Made by a program: the position numbers and the translations under genes
Assembly: GCA_036377055.1 (NCBI GenBank)
Contig: DASUZD010000291.1
Coordinates: 1-35,463, forward strand
DNA: 35,463 bases
Source of the DNA: DASUZD01 sp036377055
GTDB lineage: Bacteria; Actinomycetota; Thermoleophilia; Gaiellales; Gaiellaceae
Direction: 5' to 3'
Notes under the pieces: model-generated
Databases searched by the model: none
What the model was told of the DNA's origin: nothing
What the model saw: only the letters and a program-made list of their open reading frames with translations
Shown: positions 14,625-22,392 of the stretch, in pieces
Numbering within the stretch: the stretch's first letter is position 1
Layout of the letters: every line of letters starts with the position of its first letter

Positions 14625-15575
14625 ATGCACCGCTTCAAGTCACTATTGATCGCGTTGGCGGCGCTTGCCGTCGCCGCGACGTTCGTGGTCTCCGGCTCGG
14701 CCGCAGGCGGCCACGCCGTCGTGAAGGTCGGGCCGAGCAGCCTCGGCCAAATCCTCGTCGGCGCGCACGGGAAGACGCTCTACATCTGGGCGCACGACAA
14801 GACGAGCAGGAGCACGTGCAACGGCGACTGCGCCGAGTACTGGCCGCCGCTCGTCACGCAGGGTAAGCCGGCTGCTCTTGCGGGCGCACGTGCGAAGCTG
14901 CTCGGAACGAGCCGCCGGAGCGACGGCCGCATGCAGGTTACGTACGCCGGCCACCCGCTCTACTACTTCGTTCAGGACACGAGGCCGCGCCAGACGAAGG
15001 GCGAGGGGCTGACCGGCTTCGGCGGCCGCTGGGATCCCGTCTCGGCAAGCGGGGCAGCGGTCCGCAAGCGCAGCATCCAGTCGGCCGGCGACTACGGCAC
15101 CCCGCCGCTCACGGCGAGCATCATCTCCCCGCTCGCCGGCGACCGCGCGGGCGTCGGCGGCACGTTCAGCGTCGAGCTCTCGCTGCAGGCTCGGACCTCG
15201 CGGGCGAACAGCCTCCTCTCCGGCTATACGGCCGCGTTCAACGACCCGCACGCGGCGACGTTCCACCCGGGGACGAACGCCGCGGCGCCCGGCCTCGTCG
15301 TGTTGCTGTCGACGACGCCGACGATCGCTGGCACGCCGCTCCACGGCGCGAACACGAATCTGGCCGGCGTCTTCCAGATCAACGACGTCACCAGGGTGCG
15401 TGGCCTGATGCGCACGTTCCACAGCTGGATCGTCACCTCTCCCGGTTTCTTCGGGAAAGGGAAGCAGGCAACGCTGACGGCCTACGCCGTGCGCGGCACC
15501 GCGCCCGCCGTCGTCAACGGCAGCGAGAAGCCGATCTCCAACGTCATCCGCGAGCGGTTCACGATCGCGGGCTAA
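14625..15575 (+). CDS. Secreted PF03640 (COG4315) protein with extra C-terminal domain
   Basis: A 316-residue exported protein. Residues 1-28 are a Sec signal peptide (RFKSLLIALAALAVAATFVV). Residues 33-145 contain the PF03640 repeats: LGQILVGAHGKTLYIWAHD, then CNGDCAEYWPPL with the conserved Cys pair, then MQVTYAGHPLYYFVQD. Residues 160-316 form a beta-rich domain of unknown type (LTASIISPLAGDRAGVGGTF onward). PF03640 proteins are secreted or lipid-anchored with unknown function; no lipobox is obvious here. ATG 14625 has GGGAGGA upstream. A divergent TetR regulator and two palindromes suggest inducible expression. Two further PF03640 genes lie near the right end. Confidence 0.85.
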   Translation: MHRFKSLLIALAALAVAATFVVSGSAAGGHAVVKVGPSSLGQILVGAHGKTLYIWAHDKTSRSTCNGDCAEYWPPLVTQGKPAALAGARAKLLGTSRRSDGRMQVTYAGHPLYYFVQDTRPRQTKGEGLTGFGGRWDPVSASGAAVRKRSIQSAGDYGTPPLTASIISPLAGDRAGVGGTFSVELSLQARTSRANSLLSGYTAAFNDPHAATFHPGTNAAAPGLVVLLSTTPTIAGTPLHGANTNLAGVFQINDVTRVRGLMRTFHSWIVTSPGFFGKGKQATLTAYAVRGTAPAVVNGSEKPISNVIRERFTIAG

Positions 15576-15585
15576 TCCTCCAAAC

Positions 15586-15614
15586 GCCTGGCGGAGCTTT
15601 CCGCTCCGCCAGGC
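15586..15614 (+). terminator. Strong GC hairpin after the PF03640 gene
   Basis: GCCTGGCGGAGC and GCTCCGCCAGGC form a perfect 12-bp stem around TTTCC, 11 bases after the stop codon. No U-tract follows, as is common for terminators in high-GC actinobacteria. Confidence 0.65.
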
Positions 15615-15636
15615 AACCGACCAGAGGAAGGCTTGG

Positions 15637-15861
15637 ATGAACATCCCATCACTGACGACGATCGGTCGCCGCGAGCTCGCGCAGCGAGTCACCGGTGGCC
15701 TCGAGATCACCCTTTATTGGAACGCGTACGACAACAGCACGAGCATCGAAATCCATACCCAGGCAATCGAGGAAACGGTCAGCTTTCCGGTTCCGGCACA
15801 TCGGGCACTCGACGCTTTCCATCATCCGTTCGCGCACCTGACGCCGCAGGAGGCCGCGTGA
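15637..15861 (+). CDS. Small conserved protein of unknown function (74 aa)
   Basis: Begins MNIPSLTTIGRRELAQRVTG at ATG 15637 with AGAGGAAGG upstream. The rest reads LEITLYWNAYDNSTSIEIHT, then VSFPVPAHRALDAFHHPFAH. The pattern of a two-stranded WN-x-x-D-N-x element followed by an A-LDAFHHPFAH ending resembles short uncharacterised actinobacterial proteins. No enzymatic motif is visible. It follows the hairpin after the PF03640 gene, so it probably has its own promoter. Its TGA overlaps a possible GTG of the VOC frame. Confidence 0.7.
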   Translation: MNIPSLTTIGRRELAQRVTGGLEITLYWNAYDNSTSIEIHTQAIEETVSFPVPAHRALDAFHHPFAHLTPQEAA

Positions 15862-15932
15862 TCGGACGCATGGCGTCGTCGTCGGCCCCGCGCGTCGAAA
15901 ATACGCCGGGGGCCGAGGACGTTGGACAGCCT

Positions 15933-16307
15933 ATGACCTCTCTCGATCACTGCGTCATCGCGGTCAGCGAGTGGGAGCGATCGAACGAGTTCTACGCGAC
16001 CGTAGTCGGTGCGGACGTGGTGCCCCGCGGCGCCGGGTACGCCTACCGCTTCGGGGTGACGCAGCTGAACGTCCACGGTCCGGGGGTCCACGGCCATCCA
16101 AATTCGAGGCCGCCGGTCGCACCGGGCGGGGCCGATCTCTGCTTCGTCTGGCCGTCGCCGGTCGAAGACGCTGTGGCACACCTCGAACGTCTCGGCGTGG
16201 AGGTCGAGCTCGGGCCGGTGGAGCGCTTCGGCGCCCGCGGCGCCGGCAAGGGCGTCTACTTCCGCGACCCCGACGGGTCGCTCCTCGAGTTCATCTCGTA
16301 CACGTAG
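15933..16307 (+). CDS. VOC-family (glyoxalase-like) protein
   Basis: A 124-residue single-unit vicinal-oxygen-chelate protein starting MTSLDHCVIAVSEWERSNEF. Typical features are LDHCVIAV at the start of the first beta-alpha-beta-beta-beta unit, the FYATVVGADVV strand, and the ending GKGVYFRDPDGSLLEFISYT. Candidate metal ligands are His6 and the Glu near the C-terminus (LLEF). VOC members include glyoxalase I, extradiol dioxygenases and resistance proteins that bind antibiotics; the specific activity is unknown. ATG 15933 matches the usual family start. An in-frame GTG at 15858 would add 25 low-complexity residues and is less likely. Confidence 0.8.
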   Translation: MTSLDHCVIAVSEWERSNEFYATVVGADVVPRGAGYAYRFGVTQLNVHGPGVHGHPNSRPPVAPGGADLCFVWPSPVEDAVAHLERLGVEVELGPVERFGARGAGKGVYFRDPDGSLLEFISYT

Positions 16308-16331
16308 CGCCTCGGGCGCGAGCTGCCGTCG

Positions 16332-16357
16332 GTCGCGGTCGCCCGCACGACCGCGAC
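16332..16357 (+). terminator. GC hairpin after the VOC gene
   Basis: GTCGCGGTCG and CGACCGCGAC form a perfect 10-bp stem around CCCGCA, 25 bases after the VOC stop and upstream of LuxR2. It lacks a U-tract and is a candidate terminator insulating LuxR2. Confidence 0.5.
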
Positions 16358-16412
16358 TGCTGGTCTCCTCGCCGTAGAGCAAGTGCAAGGCGTCGCCTGG
16401 CAGGCAAACTCC

Positions 16413-16427
16413 TTGAAGTCACTGGAT
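16413..16427 (+). promoter_or_regulatory. Candidate LuxR2 operator, upstream copy
   Basis: TTGAAGTCACTGGAT contains the 7-base palindromic core AGTCACT. The same core, with better outer symmetry, appears just after LuxR2 at 19233-19247. It lies 36 bases upstream of the LuxR2 ATG. The outer arms are poorly symmetric, so support rests on the recurrence at both ends of the gene. Confidence 0.3.
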
Positions 16428-16462
16428 GCTGGGGTCGTCGCCGAGGGGGCGGACGAAGAGGG

Positions 16463-19228
16463 ATGAGCGCGCGGGTTGCCGGGCCAAATGCCGAAGAAGT
16501 CGCGAGCGCGTCACGGCTGCTCCTCGGACGCGATCGAGAGCTGGCGAGGCTCTACGCGCTCGTGGACAGGATCGAGGAGCGTGGCGGCGCCCTCGTCGTT
16601 CGCGGCGAGGCTGGAATCGGCAAGTCCGCCTTGCTCGCGGCGGCGCAGGAACGGGCGTTGGACCGACGAGTGACGGTCGTGTCCGCAGCGGGTGCGCTTT
16701 CGGAGGCCCAGCTTGGCTTTGCGGGCCTTCACCAGCTCCTGCTCCCCCTACTCGACCGTCTGGATCTCCTTCCAGACCCGCAGCGACGGGCACTCGAGGC
16801 GGCGTTCGGGATTGCCCAGGGCGACGCTCCTGACCTGTTCCTGATCGGGCTCGCAACGCTCGGGCTGGTCGCAGAACGGGCAGCCGAGAGGCCGCTTCTC
16901 TTCCTGGTCGATGACGCGCACTGGCTGGACCGGCCTTCATCCGAGGTGCTCGGGTTCGTGGCGCGGCGGGTCGAATCGGATCCGGCAGTCCTGCTGTTCG
17001 GCGTCCGAGAGGGACTGCCGAGCGCCTTCGACGGCGCCGACCTGCCCGAGCTGCGCCTTGCCGGGCTGGATCAGGATGCGTCGAACGCCCTCCTCGACCT
17101 TGGCGCGGTGACCCTGCCGATCGATCTCAGGCGCCGGATCCTCGAGGAGGCGGCCGGTAATCCACTCGCGCTGATCGAGCTACCACCGGCCGCGGCCGAG
17201 CTGGGGACGCACGCGCCGCAGTCCGGCCCTCTGCCGCTGACCGCTCGACTCGAGCAGACATTCGCATCGAGACTCACGACCCTCGGCATAGACGAGCAGA
17301 GACTGCTTCTCCTGGTGGCGCTCGACGAAGTCGACCTGGCCGAGCTGAGCCGGGCGGCAGGAAAGCCGGTCGACGCCGCCGACCTGGCCCCGGCTGTCGC
17401 GGCCGGCCTGGGGACGCTCGACTCGGCACGATTCCGATTCCGGCATCCCTTGATCGTCTCGGCGGTGACGCAGGCGGCGACGGCCGACCAGCTTCGGAGC
17501 GCGCACGGTGCCCTCGCCGAGGCACTGGCCGACGAACCGAACCGCGCCGTCTGGCACCGCGCCGCGGCGGCATCCGGGCCGGACGAGGCGGTTGCCCAGG
17601 CGCTCGATGCTGCAGCCGACCGGGCAACGCTGCGCGGGGCGCGCGACGTCGCGGTCTCAGCCTTCGAGCGAGCTGCAGAGCTGACTGCCGAAACACAGCT
17701 CCGCGCAAAGCGGCTCTACCTCGCCGGCGAAAGGGCCTTCGAGCTCGGCCGCTCGAGCGACGCTGTACGCCTGTTCCGTACCGCGCGGGACGTCGGCTTG
17801 CCCGCTCCCGAACACGCGATCGCCTCGTTCTATCTGGAGATAGCCGAGAGCACTTGGTCGGGCTCGGCGACCATCCGCGACTTCGCGCGGATCGCACGTG
17901 AGCTCGCAGATAGCGGCGACGGCGAGCGGGCTCTCGGAGCGCTCGACACGATCTCCGTGCGCGCCTACTGGGAGCGGCTGGACGACGAGACACGGCGAGA
18001 GGTCGCCGCGATCTCCGACGAGATCAAGGTCCCGGCCGACGACCCCCGTCGCCTGTATGTCCAAGGGTTGGTCGACCCGCTCAGCCGGGGAAAACAGGTC
18101 GTCGAGCAAATCGAACGCCTGTCGCCAGTCGGCATGTCCGATCCGGAGCTGCTTTTCGATGTCGGTGCGGCGGCAGCGTCCGTCTGGGCCCCGAATCTGG
18201 CGCTTCCCTTCCTCCGCGCAGCTGCCACCGGCGCTCGAGCGCAGGGGCGACTGAACCTGCTGACCCACACGCTCGTGTTCGAGGCTTGGACCAACCTTCA
18301 TCGCGGAGCCGTCCGCCAGGCGATCACGCGCGCGGCCGAAGCCGCACGAATCGCGGAGGAGATCCGCGCACTCCGATACATGGTGGCCGCACGGCTCGCC
18401 GAGGCGATCGCAGGTGCGGAGCAGGGCGAAGACGAGATCTCCGAGCGGCTGATCGCCGAGGCCGAAGCCCTGCTCATCCCGCTCGGGGCACACCCGATGC
18501 TTGCTCTCACCGCACTCGCGCGCGGCAGGCTGGCGCTTGCCAGAGAGCGGTTCGGCGACGCGTATGAGCACCTCGCTCGGATCTTCGACCCGGCGGGCGT
18601 CGCCTTCCATCCCTTTGTTCGCGGTTGGGCGCTCGCCGATCTCGCCGATGCGGCAATGCGTGGTGACGGTGACCTCGACGCGGTTCGCGGCTACCTCGAC
18701 GAGTGGGAGCAGGTCGCCGCGGAGACGCGCGCCACTCATCTGGAGGTGCAGGTCGCGTACGCAGCGGCAATCCTGTCCCCTGACGCGGTCGCGGAAAGGC
18801 ACTTCCGCACCGCGATCGCCGCCGGCCAGGCGGAGTGGCCGTTCTACGTCGCCCGCGCGCAGCTCGCCTATGGGGCCTGGCTGCGGAGGCATCGGCGCAT
18901 GACGCAGTCACGAGCGCCGCTTCGTGAAGCAGCCGAGACGTTCGACGCGCTCGGCCTGCTGCGCTACGCGGAGCGGGCTCGCCGAGAGCTGCGGGCCTCC
19001 GGCGAGACGGTCCGCCGCCGCGATCCCGGAGCGTGGGCTCAGTTGTCGCCGCAAGAGCTCCAGATCGCCCAGCTCGCTGCGGACGGCCTCTCTAACCGCG
19101 AAATCGGAGAGCAGCTCTATCTCTCGCACCGGACCGTCGAGTCACACCTGTATCGACTCTTCCCGAAGCTAGGCATTACGTCCCGCGCGCAGCTGCGGGA
19201 CGCGCTCGAAGCCGCTCCGCACTCCTGA
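16463..19228 (+). CDS. LuxR-family regulator, LAL type with N-terminal ATPase (LuxR2)
   Basis: A 921-residue regulator of the same architecture as LuxR1 but clearly divergent in sequence. Walker A is RGEAGIGKSALL (about 46-57) and Walker B is LLFLVDDAHWLD (about 146-157). A long helical, TPR-like middle region follows. The LuxR-type HTH is at about 861-915 (LSPQELQIAQLAADGLSNRE, then SHRTVESHLYRLFPKLGI). ATG 16463 gives the normal N-terminus ahead of LLGRDREL; the frame is open far upstream, but there it runs through the VOC gene. An 11-gene same-strand block starts 82 bases downstream, and a palindromic core occurs on both sides of the gene, so it is the probable activator of that block. The inducer is unknown. 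Confidence 0.92.
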   Translation: MSARVAGPNAEEVASASRLLLGRDRELARLYALVDRIEERGGALVVRGEAGIGKSALLAAAQERALDRRVTVVSAAGALSEAQLGFAGLHQLLLPLLDRLDLLPDPQRRALEAAFGIAQGDAPDLFLIGLATLGLVAERAAERPLLFLVDDAHWLDRPSSEVLGFVARRVESDPAVLLFGVREGLPSAFDGADLPELRLAGLDQDASNALLDLGAVTLPIDLRRRILEEAAGNPLALIELPPAAAELGTHAPQSGPLPLTARLEQTFASRLTTLGIDEQRLLLLVALDEVDLAELSRAAGKPVDAADLAPAVAAGLGTLDSARFRFRHPLIVSAVTQAATADQLRSAHGALAEALADEPNRAVWHRAAAASGPDEAVAQALDAAADRATLRGARDVAVSAFERAAELTAETQLRAKRLYLAGERAFELGRSSDAVRLFRTARDVGLPAPEHAIASFYLEIAESTWSGSATIRDFARIARELADSGDGERALGALDTISVRAYWERLDDETRREVAAISDEIKVPADDPRRLYVQGLVDPLSRGKQVVEQIERLSPVGMSDPELLFDVGAAAASVWAPNLALPFLRAAATGARAQGRLNLLTHTLVFEAWTNLHRGAVRQAITRAAEAARIAEEIRALRYMVAARLAEAIAGAEQGEDEISERLIAEAEALLIPLGAHPMLALTALARGRLALARERFGDAYEHLARIFDPAGVAFHPFVRGWALADLADAAMRGDGDLDAVRGYLDEWEQVAAETRATHLEVQVAYAAAILSPDAVAERHFRTAIAAGQAEWPFYVARAQLAYGAWLRRHRRMTQSRAPLREAAETFDALGLLRYAERARRELRASGETVRRRDPGAWAQLSPQELQIAQLAADGLSNREIGEQLYLSHRTVESHLYRLFPKLGITSRAQLRDALEAAPHS

Positions 19229-19232
19229 CGAA

Positions 19233-19247
19233 GTGCAGTGACTCCAC
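19233..19247 (+). promoter_or_regulatory. Candidate LuxR2 operator, downstream copy
   Basis: GTGCAGTGACTCCAC is a 15-base near-perfect dyad (six of seven pairs) centred on one base. Its core AGTGACT is the reverse complement of the AGTCACT core upstream of LuxR2. It lies between the LuxR2 stop and the first gene of the 11-gene block, about 64 bases before its TTG start. Confidence 0.4.
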
Positions 19248-19310
19248 GTAAGCGATCGGCGACCGCCGGGGCTAGCGTCGCTGCTCGCCACAAGTCGGAA
19301 AGGAGTCACG

Positions 19311-19973
19311 TTGACAACCGCAATCATCGGCGTCGGCAATCTCGGGAGCGCACTTGCCCGGCACCTCACAGCCGGCGACGAGCTCGTCGTCCTGGCCGCC
19401 GCGGACGAAGCGCACGCAAAGACACTGGCAAACGAGCTCAGCCCAACTGCGAGCGCTGCCTCGGTGGAGGATGCGATCGAGAGCTCAGACGTCGTCGTGC
19501 TCGCGACCTGGCTCGACCAGACCAAGGAGCTCGTGCCCGCACGAGCCCACCTGTTCGAGCACAAGGTCGTCGTCGACCCCTCGAACCCGCTCGGCTTCGA
19601 CGAGAACGGGCAGATGATCCGGACGCTGCCCGACGATCAGTCTGCGGGCTCGATCGTGCTCGACCTCCTCCCCGCGACGGCGCATTACGTCAAGGCGTTC
19701 GGCACGCTCGGCGCCGACTCGCTCGCAAGCAGCGCGAACCGCGAGCCGCAGCGAGTGGCGCTGTTCTACGCGACCGACGACGACATCGCGGCGGAAACGA
19801 TCGAGCGGCTGATCCGCGCAGCCGGCTTCGATCCGCTAAAGGCCGGCGGCGCGGCCGCCGCCATCCGGATCGAGATGCCCGGTGGTGATCTCCACCAGTT
19901 CGGTCTGAACGGCGAGCTCCTCGACCTCGATCAGGCTCGCAGAGTCCTCGGAGAGACGGAGGTGCCGGCGTGA
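19311..19973 (+). CDS. NAD(P)-binding F420-reductase-like oxidoreductase
   Basis: A 220-residue protein beginning with the Rossmann motif AIIGVGNLGSAL (4-15). VVLATWLDQTKELV and VVVDPSNPLGF are typical of the F420-dependent NADP reductase family, which transfers hydride between F420H2 and NADP or acts on related substrates. VKAFGTLGADSLAS matches the conserved KAxNTLxA region. The C-terminus HQFGLNGELLDLDQARR forms the final helix. TTG 19311 has AAAGGAG upstream. Its stop overlaps the next GTG as GTGA. It is the first gene of an 11-gene block that also contains a second member of this family (26203-26786). Confidence 0.8.
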   Translation: MTTAIIGVGNLGSALARHLTAGDELVVLAAADEAHAKTLANELSPTASAASVEDAIESSDVVVLATWLDQTKELVPARAHLFEHKVVVDPSNPLGFDENGQMIRTLPDDQSAGSIVLDLLPATAHYVKAFGTLGADSLASSANREPQRVALFYATDDDIAAETIERLIRAAGFDPLKAGGAAAAIRIEMPGGDLHQFGLNGELLDLDQARRVLGETEVPA

Positions 19974-20941
19974 GCACGGCCGACACGACAATCGACACGG
20001 CGGCCCTTCCCGACTACGCTGCGCTCCCGGAAGCGGCTCACGGCCCACCCCTCAACGAGCAGGGCTACTACGTCGGCCGCGTGGAGCGGAACCTCTACTA
20101 CGTCACCGATGGCACCTACATGTCGGCGTTCCTGACGACCTCGGACGGCGTCGTCGTGCTCGACGCCCCGCCGACGCTCGGGAACAACATCCAGCGCGCG
20201 ATCGACGAGATCGCCGCCGCAAACGGCGTCAGCAACAAGGTCAACTACCTCATCTACTCGCACCACCACTCCGACCACGTCGGGGCGGCATCGCTATTCG
20301 ACAAGAACGCGACCCGCATCGGGCACTCGGAGACGCGGAAGCTCCTGCTGCGGGACGACGACCCGGCGAGGCCTCCGAACGAGGAGACGTTCCAGGACAA
20401 GCGCAGCCTCGAGATCGGCGGCGAGCGGATCGAGCTCGCCTACCACGGCCCCAACCACTCGCCCGACAACATCGTCATCCACCTGCCCGAGCACGACGCA
20501 CTGATGCTGGTCGACATCGTCAATCCGGGCTGGGTGCCGATCTACCAGTCCAATCTGAGCGAGGACATCCCCGGCTACATCGAGGCGCCGGCCATTGCGC
20601 TCGCCTATCCGTGGAAGCACTTCATTGGGGGCCACATGGGCCGGCTCGGCACGCGGGACGACCTCGCCCTCCACCAGCAGTACATGGAGGACCTCGCCGA
20701 GAGCTCCCGGAACGCGATCGACACCGTCGACCCGACGCCCTACTTCGTGAAGTACGGCGAGAACTTCTGGGCGGCGCTGAAGGGCTACCTCGACGAGTGC
20801 GCCGCAACGACGGCCGCGCCCGTGATCGAGAAGTACACCGGCGTCCTCGCGGCCGCCGACGTGTTCACGGAGGACGTGGCGTTCCAGGTGATGCAGTCGA
20901 TCCGTCTCGACCTCGGCTACGGCGCCCAGGTCCACCCGTAA
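19970..20941 (+). CDS. MBL-fold metallo-hydrolase
   Basis: A 323-residue metallo-beta-lactamase-fold protein. YSHHHSDHVG supplies the HxHxDH metal motif (His98, His100, Asp102, His103). Further expected ligands are the His in GPNHSPDN, the Asp in LMLVDIVNPGW and the His in FIGGHMGR. No signal peptide is present, so it is cytoplasmic. The fold hydrolyses lactones, thioesters, sulfates and other substrates; this sequence does not settle which. GTG 19970 overlaps the upstream stop by four bases. It lies between an F420-reductase-like gene and an isochorismatase-like gene, consistent with consecutive steps on one small molecule. Confidence 0.87.
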   Translation: MSTADTTIDTAALPDYAALPEAAHGPPLNEQGYYVGRVERNLYYVTDGTYMSAFLTTSDGVVVLDAPPTLGNNIQRAIDEIAAANGVSNKVNYLIYSHHHSDHVGAASLFDKNATRIGHSETRKLLLRDDDPARPPNEETFQDKRSLEIGGERIELAYHGPNHSPDNIVIHLPEHDALMLVDIVNPGWVPIYQSNLSEDIPGYIEAPAIALAYPWKHFIGGHMGRLGTRDDLALHQQYMEDLAESSRNAIDTVDPTPYFVKYGENFWAALKGYLDECAATTAAPVIEKYTGVLAAADVFTEDVAFQVMQSIRLDLGYGAQVHP

Positions 20942-20957
20942 GCAAAGGAGACCGAAG

Positions 20958-21623
20958 ATGACCAAGGATCTAGGCGTCTGGAAGGCCGACGACTGCGCGC
21001 TCGTGCTGATCGATTACCAGCCCGCGATGGTCGAGGTGATCCGTTCCGAGACGAACGCGGACATGGTCGAGCTCCACGCCAGGCTGCTGGCGAAGACGGC
21101 GAAGGCGTTCGGCATGCCGATTGTGCTTTCGACGGTCGGCGTCGGGTTCGGGTTCAACGGTCCTACGGTCCCGTCCCTTCTCGAGGAGCTCGACGGGGTC
21201 GAGCCGATCGACCGCACCTCGATGAACGCGTTCGAGGACGAGGCCTTCAGGGAGGCGGTGGCGGCGACCGGGCGCAAGCGGCTGATTGTCGGCGCCCTGC
21301 ACACCGAGATCTGTCTCGCGTTCTTCACCGTGGAGGCGCTGAAGAACGGTTACGACGTGCTGTATGTCACCGACGCCGTAGGGGGCCGCTCACAGGTTGC
21401 GCACCGCACGAGCATCGAACGCCTCGCGCACGCCGGCGCCGTGCCGACCACCGCGCTGGCCGTCGTGACCGAGACGTTCCGCGACTGGGCGAGCCCGCTC
21501 CGCGAGCCCGCCCTCGGGGTCATCTACTGGTACTTCAACGAGGTCGGCAATCACACCGACAAGGTCGGCGTCGCCGAAGAAGAGAAGCAGGCGGCCTCGG
21601 CCTTTCTCGCGGCGGCGGTCTGA
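20958..21623 (+). CDS. Isochorismatase-family cysteine hydrolase, YcaC-like
   Basis: A 221-residue alpha/beta protein. LVLIDYQPAMV contains catalytic Asp19 and GALHTEICLAF contains nucleophile Cys119, the spacing seen in YcaC-type hydrolases (Asp19/Cys118). The segment RTSMNAFEDEAFREAVAATG is also characteristic. Family members cleave amides or vinyl ethers of small metabolites; the substrate is unknown. ATG 20958 has AAAGGAGA eight bases upstream. The next gene begins one base after its stop, so it belongs firmly to the block. Confidence 0.88.
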   Translation: MTKDLGVWKADDCALVLIDYQPAMVEVIRSETNADMVELHARLLAKTAKAFGMPIVLSTVGVGFGFNGPTVPSLLEELDGVEPIDRTSMNAFEDEAFREAVAATGRKRLIVGALHTEICLAFFTVEALKNGYDVLYVTDAVGGRSQVAHRTSIERLAHAGAVPTTALAVVTETFRDWASPLREPALGVIYWYFNEVGNHTDKVGVAEEEKQAASAFLAAAV

Positions 21624-21624
21624 G

Positions 21625-22392
21625 TTGCCGGGAAGACTCGCCGAGAAGGTGTGCGTCGTCACGGGGACGGGCGGAAGCATGGGCCGCGCGACCGCCCTGA
21701 CCTTTGCCCGCGAGGGCGCGTCGGTCGTTGGCTGCGACGTCACGGTCGACCCGGCGGAGGAGACCGTCGAGCTGGTACGGGCCGCCGGTGGGGACATGGT
21801 CTCCATGCAGCCGTGCAAGCTGACCGACCCAGCCGACTGCGCGGCGCTCGTCGATCTCGCGACTCAGACGTTCGGCCGGATCGACGTGCTCTTCAACCTC
21901 GCGGGCAGGTCGCACTTCGGACGGGTCGAGGACGTCACGGACGAGGACTGGGACGCGGCCCGCCGCGACGAGGTAGACCTGATCTTCTACCCGACCCGTG
22001 CTGCCTGGCCTCACCTGATCGCCAGCCGTGGCGTGGTCGTGAACATGGCCTCGCTGAACGGACAGCTCAGCTTCAAGAGCCTGGCCTCGCTGTCGCACAC
22101 GACGAACAAGGCGGCGATCATCGGGATGACGCGGCAGCTCGCGATGGAGGGAAGCGGACACGGTATTCGCGTCAACTCGATCTCCCCCGGCCTGATCCAG
22201 AGTGGCGCGAACCGAGCCCATCTCGAGGACAGCGCAGGCGGGTTCGCGCAGGAGATGGTCGACAGGACGCTCCTCGGCCGTCTCGGTGAGCCGGAGGACG
22301 TCGCGAATCTCGCGCTCTTCCTCGCCTCCGACGAGAGCTCGTACATCACGGGGATCGACGTCGTCATCGACGGCGGGATGAAGGTCTGGTGA
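21625..22392 (+). CDS. SDR-family oxidoreductase with His at the catalytic Tyr position
   Basis: A 255-residue short-chain dehydrogenase/reductase. The cofactor motif TGTGGSMG is at 13-20, and DVLFNLAG replaces the usual NNAG. Ser143 (NMASLNG) and Lys162 (HTTNKAA) are present, but the Tyr of YxxxK is His158. RVNSISPGLIQS and the ending YITGIDVVIDGGMKV are typical of classical SDRs. His at the Tyr position may mean altered chemistry or a non-catalytic role. TTG 21625 lies one base after the previous stop, and its stop overlaps the MFS gene as GTGA. Confidence 0.85.
   Translation: MPGRLAEKVCVVTGTGGSMGRATALTFAREGASVVGCDVTVDPAEETVELVRAAGGDMVSMQPCKLTDPADCAALVDLATQTFGRIDVLFNLAGRSHFGRVEDVTDEDWDAARRDEVDLIFYPTRAAWPHLIASRGVVVNMASLNGQLSFKSLASLSHTTNKAAIIGMTRQLAMEGSGHGIRVNSISPGLIQSGANRAHLEDSAGGFAQEMVDRTLLGRLGEPEDVANLALFLASDESSYITGIDVVIDGGMKVW

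Noticed and set aside
15971..16462. Upstream extension of LuxR2 to a 1085-residue protein
   Set aside because: The extension runs out of frame through the VOC gene and is Arg-rich; ATG 16463 gives the normal family N-terminus.
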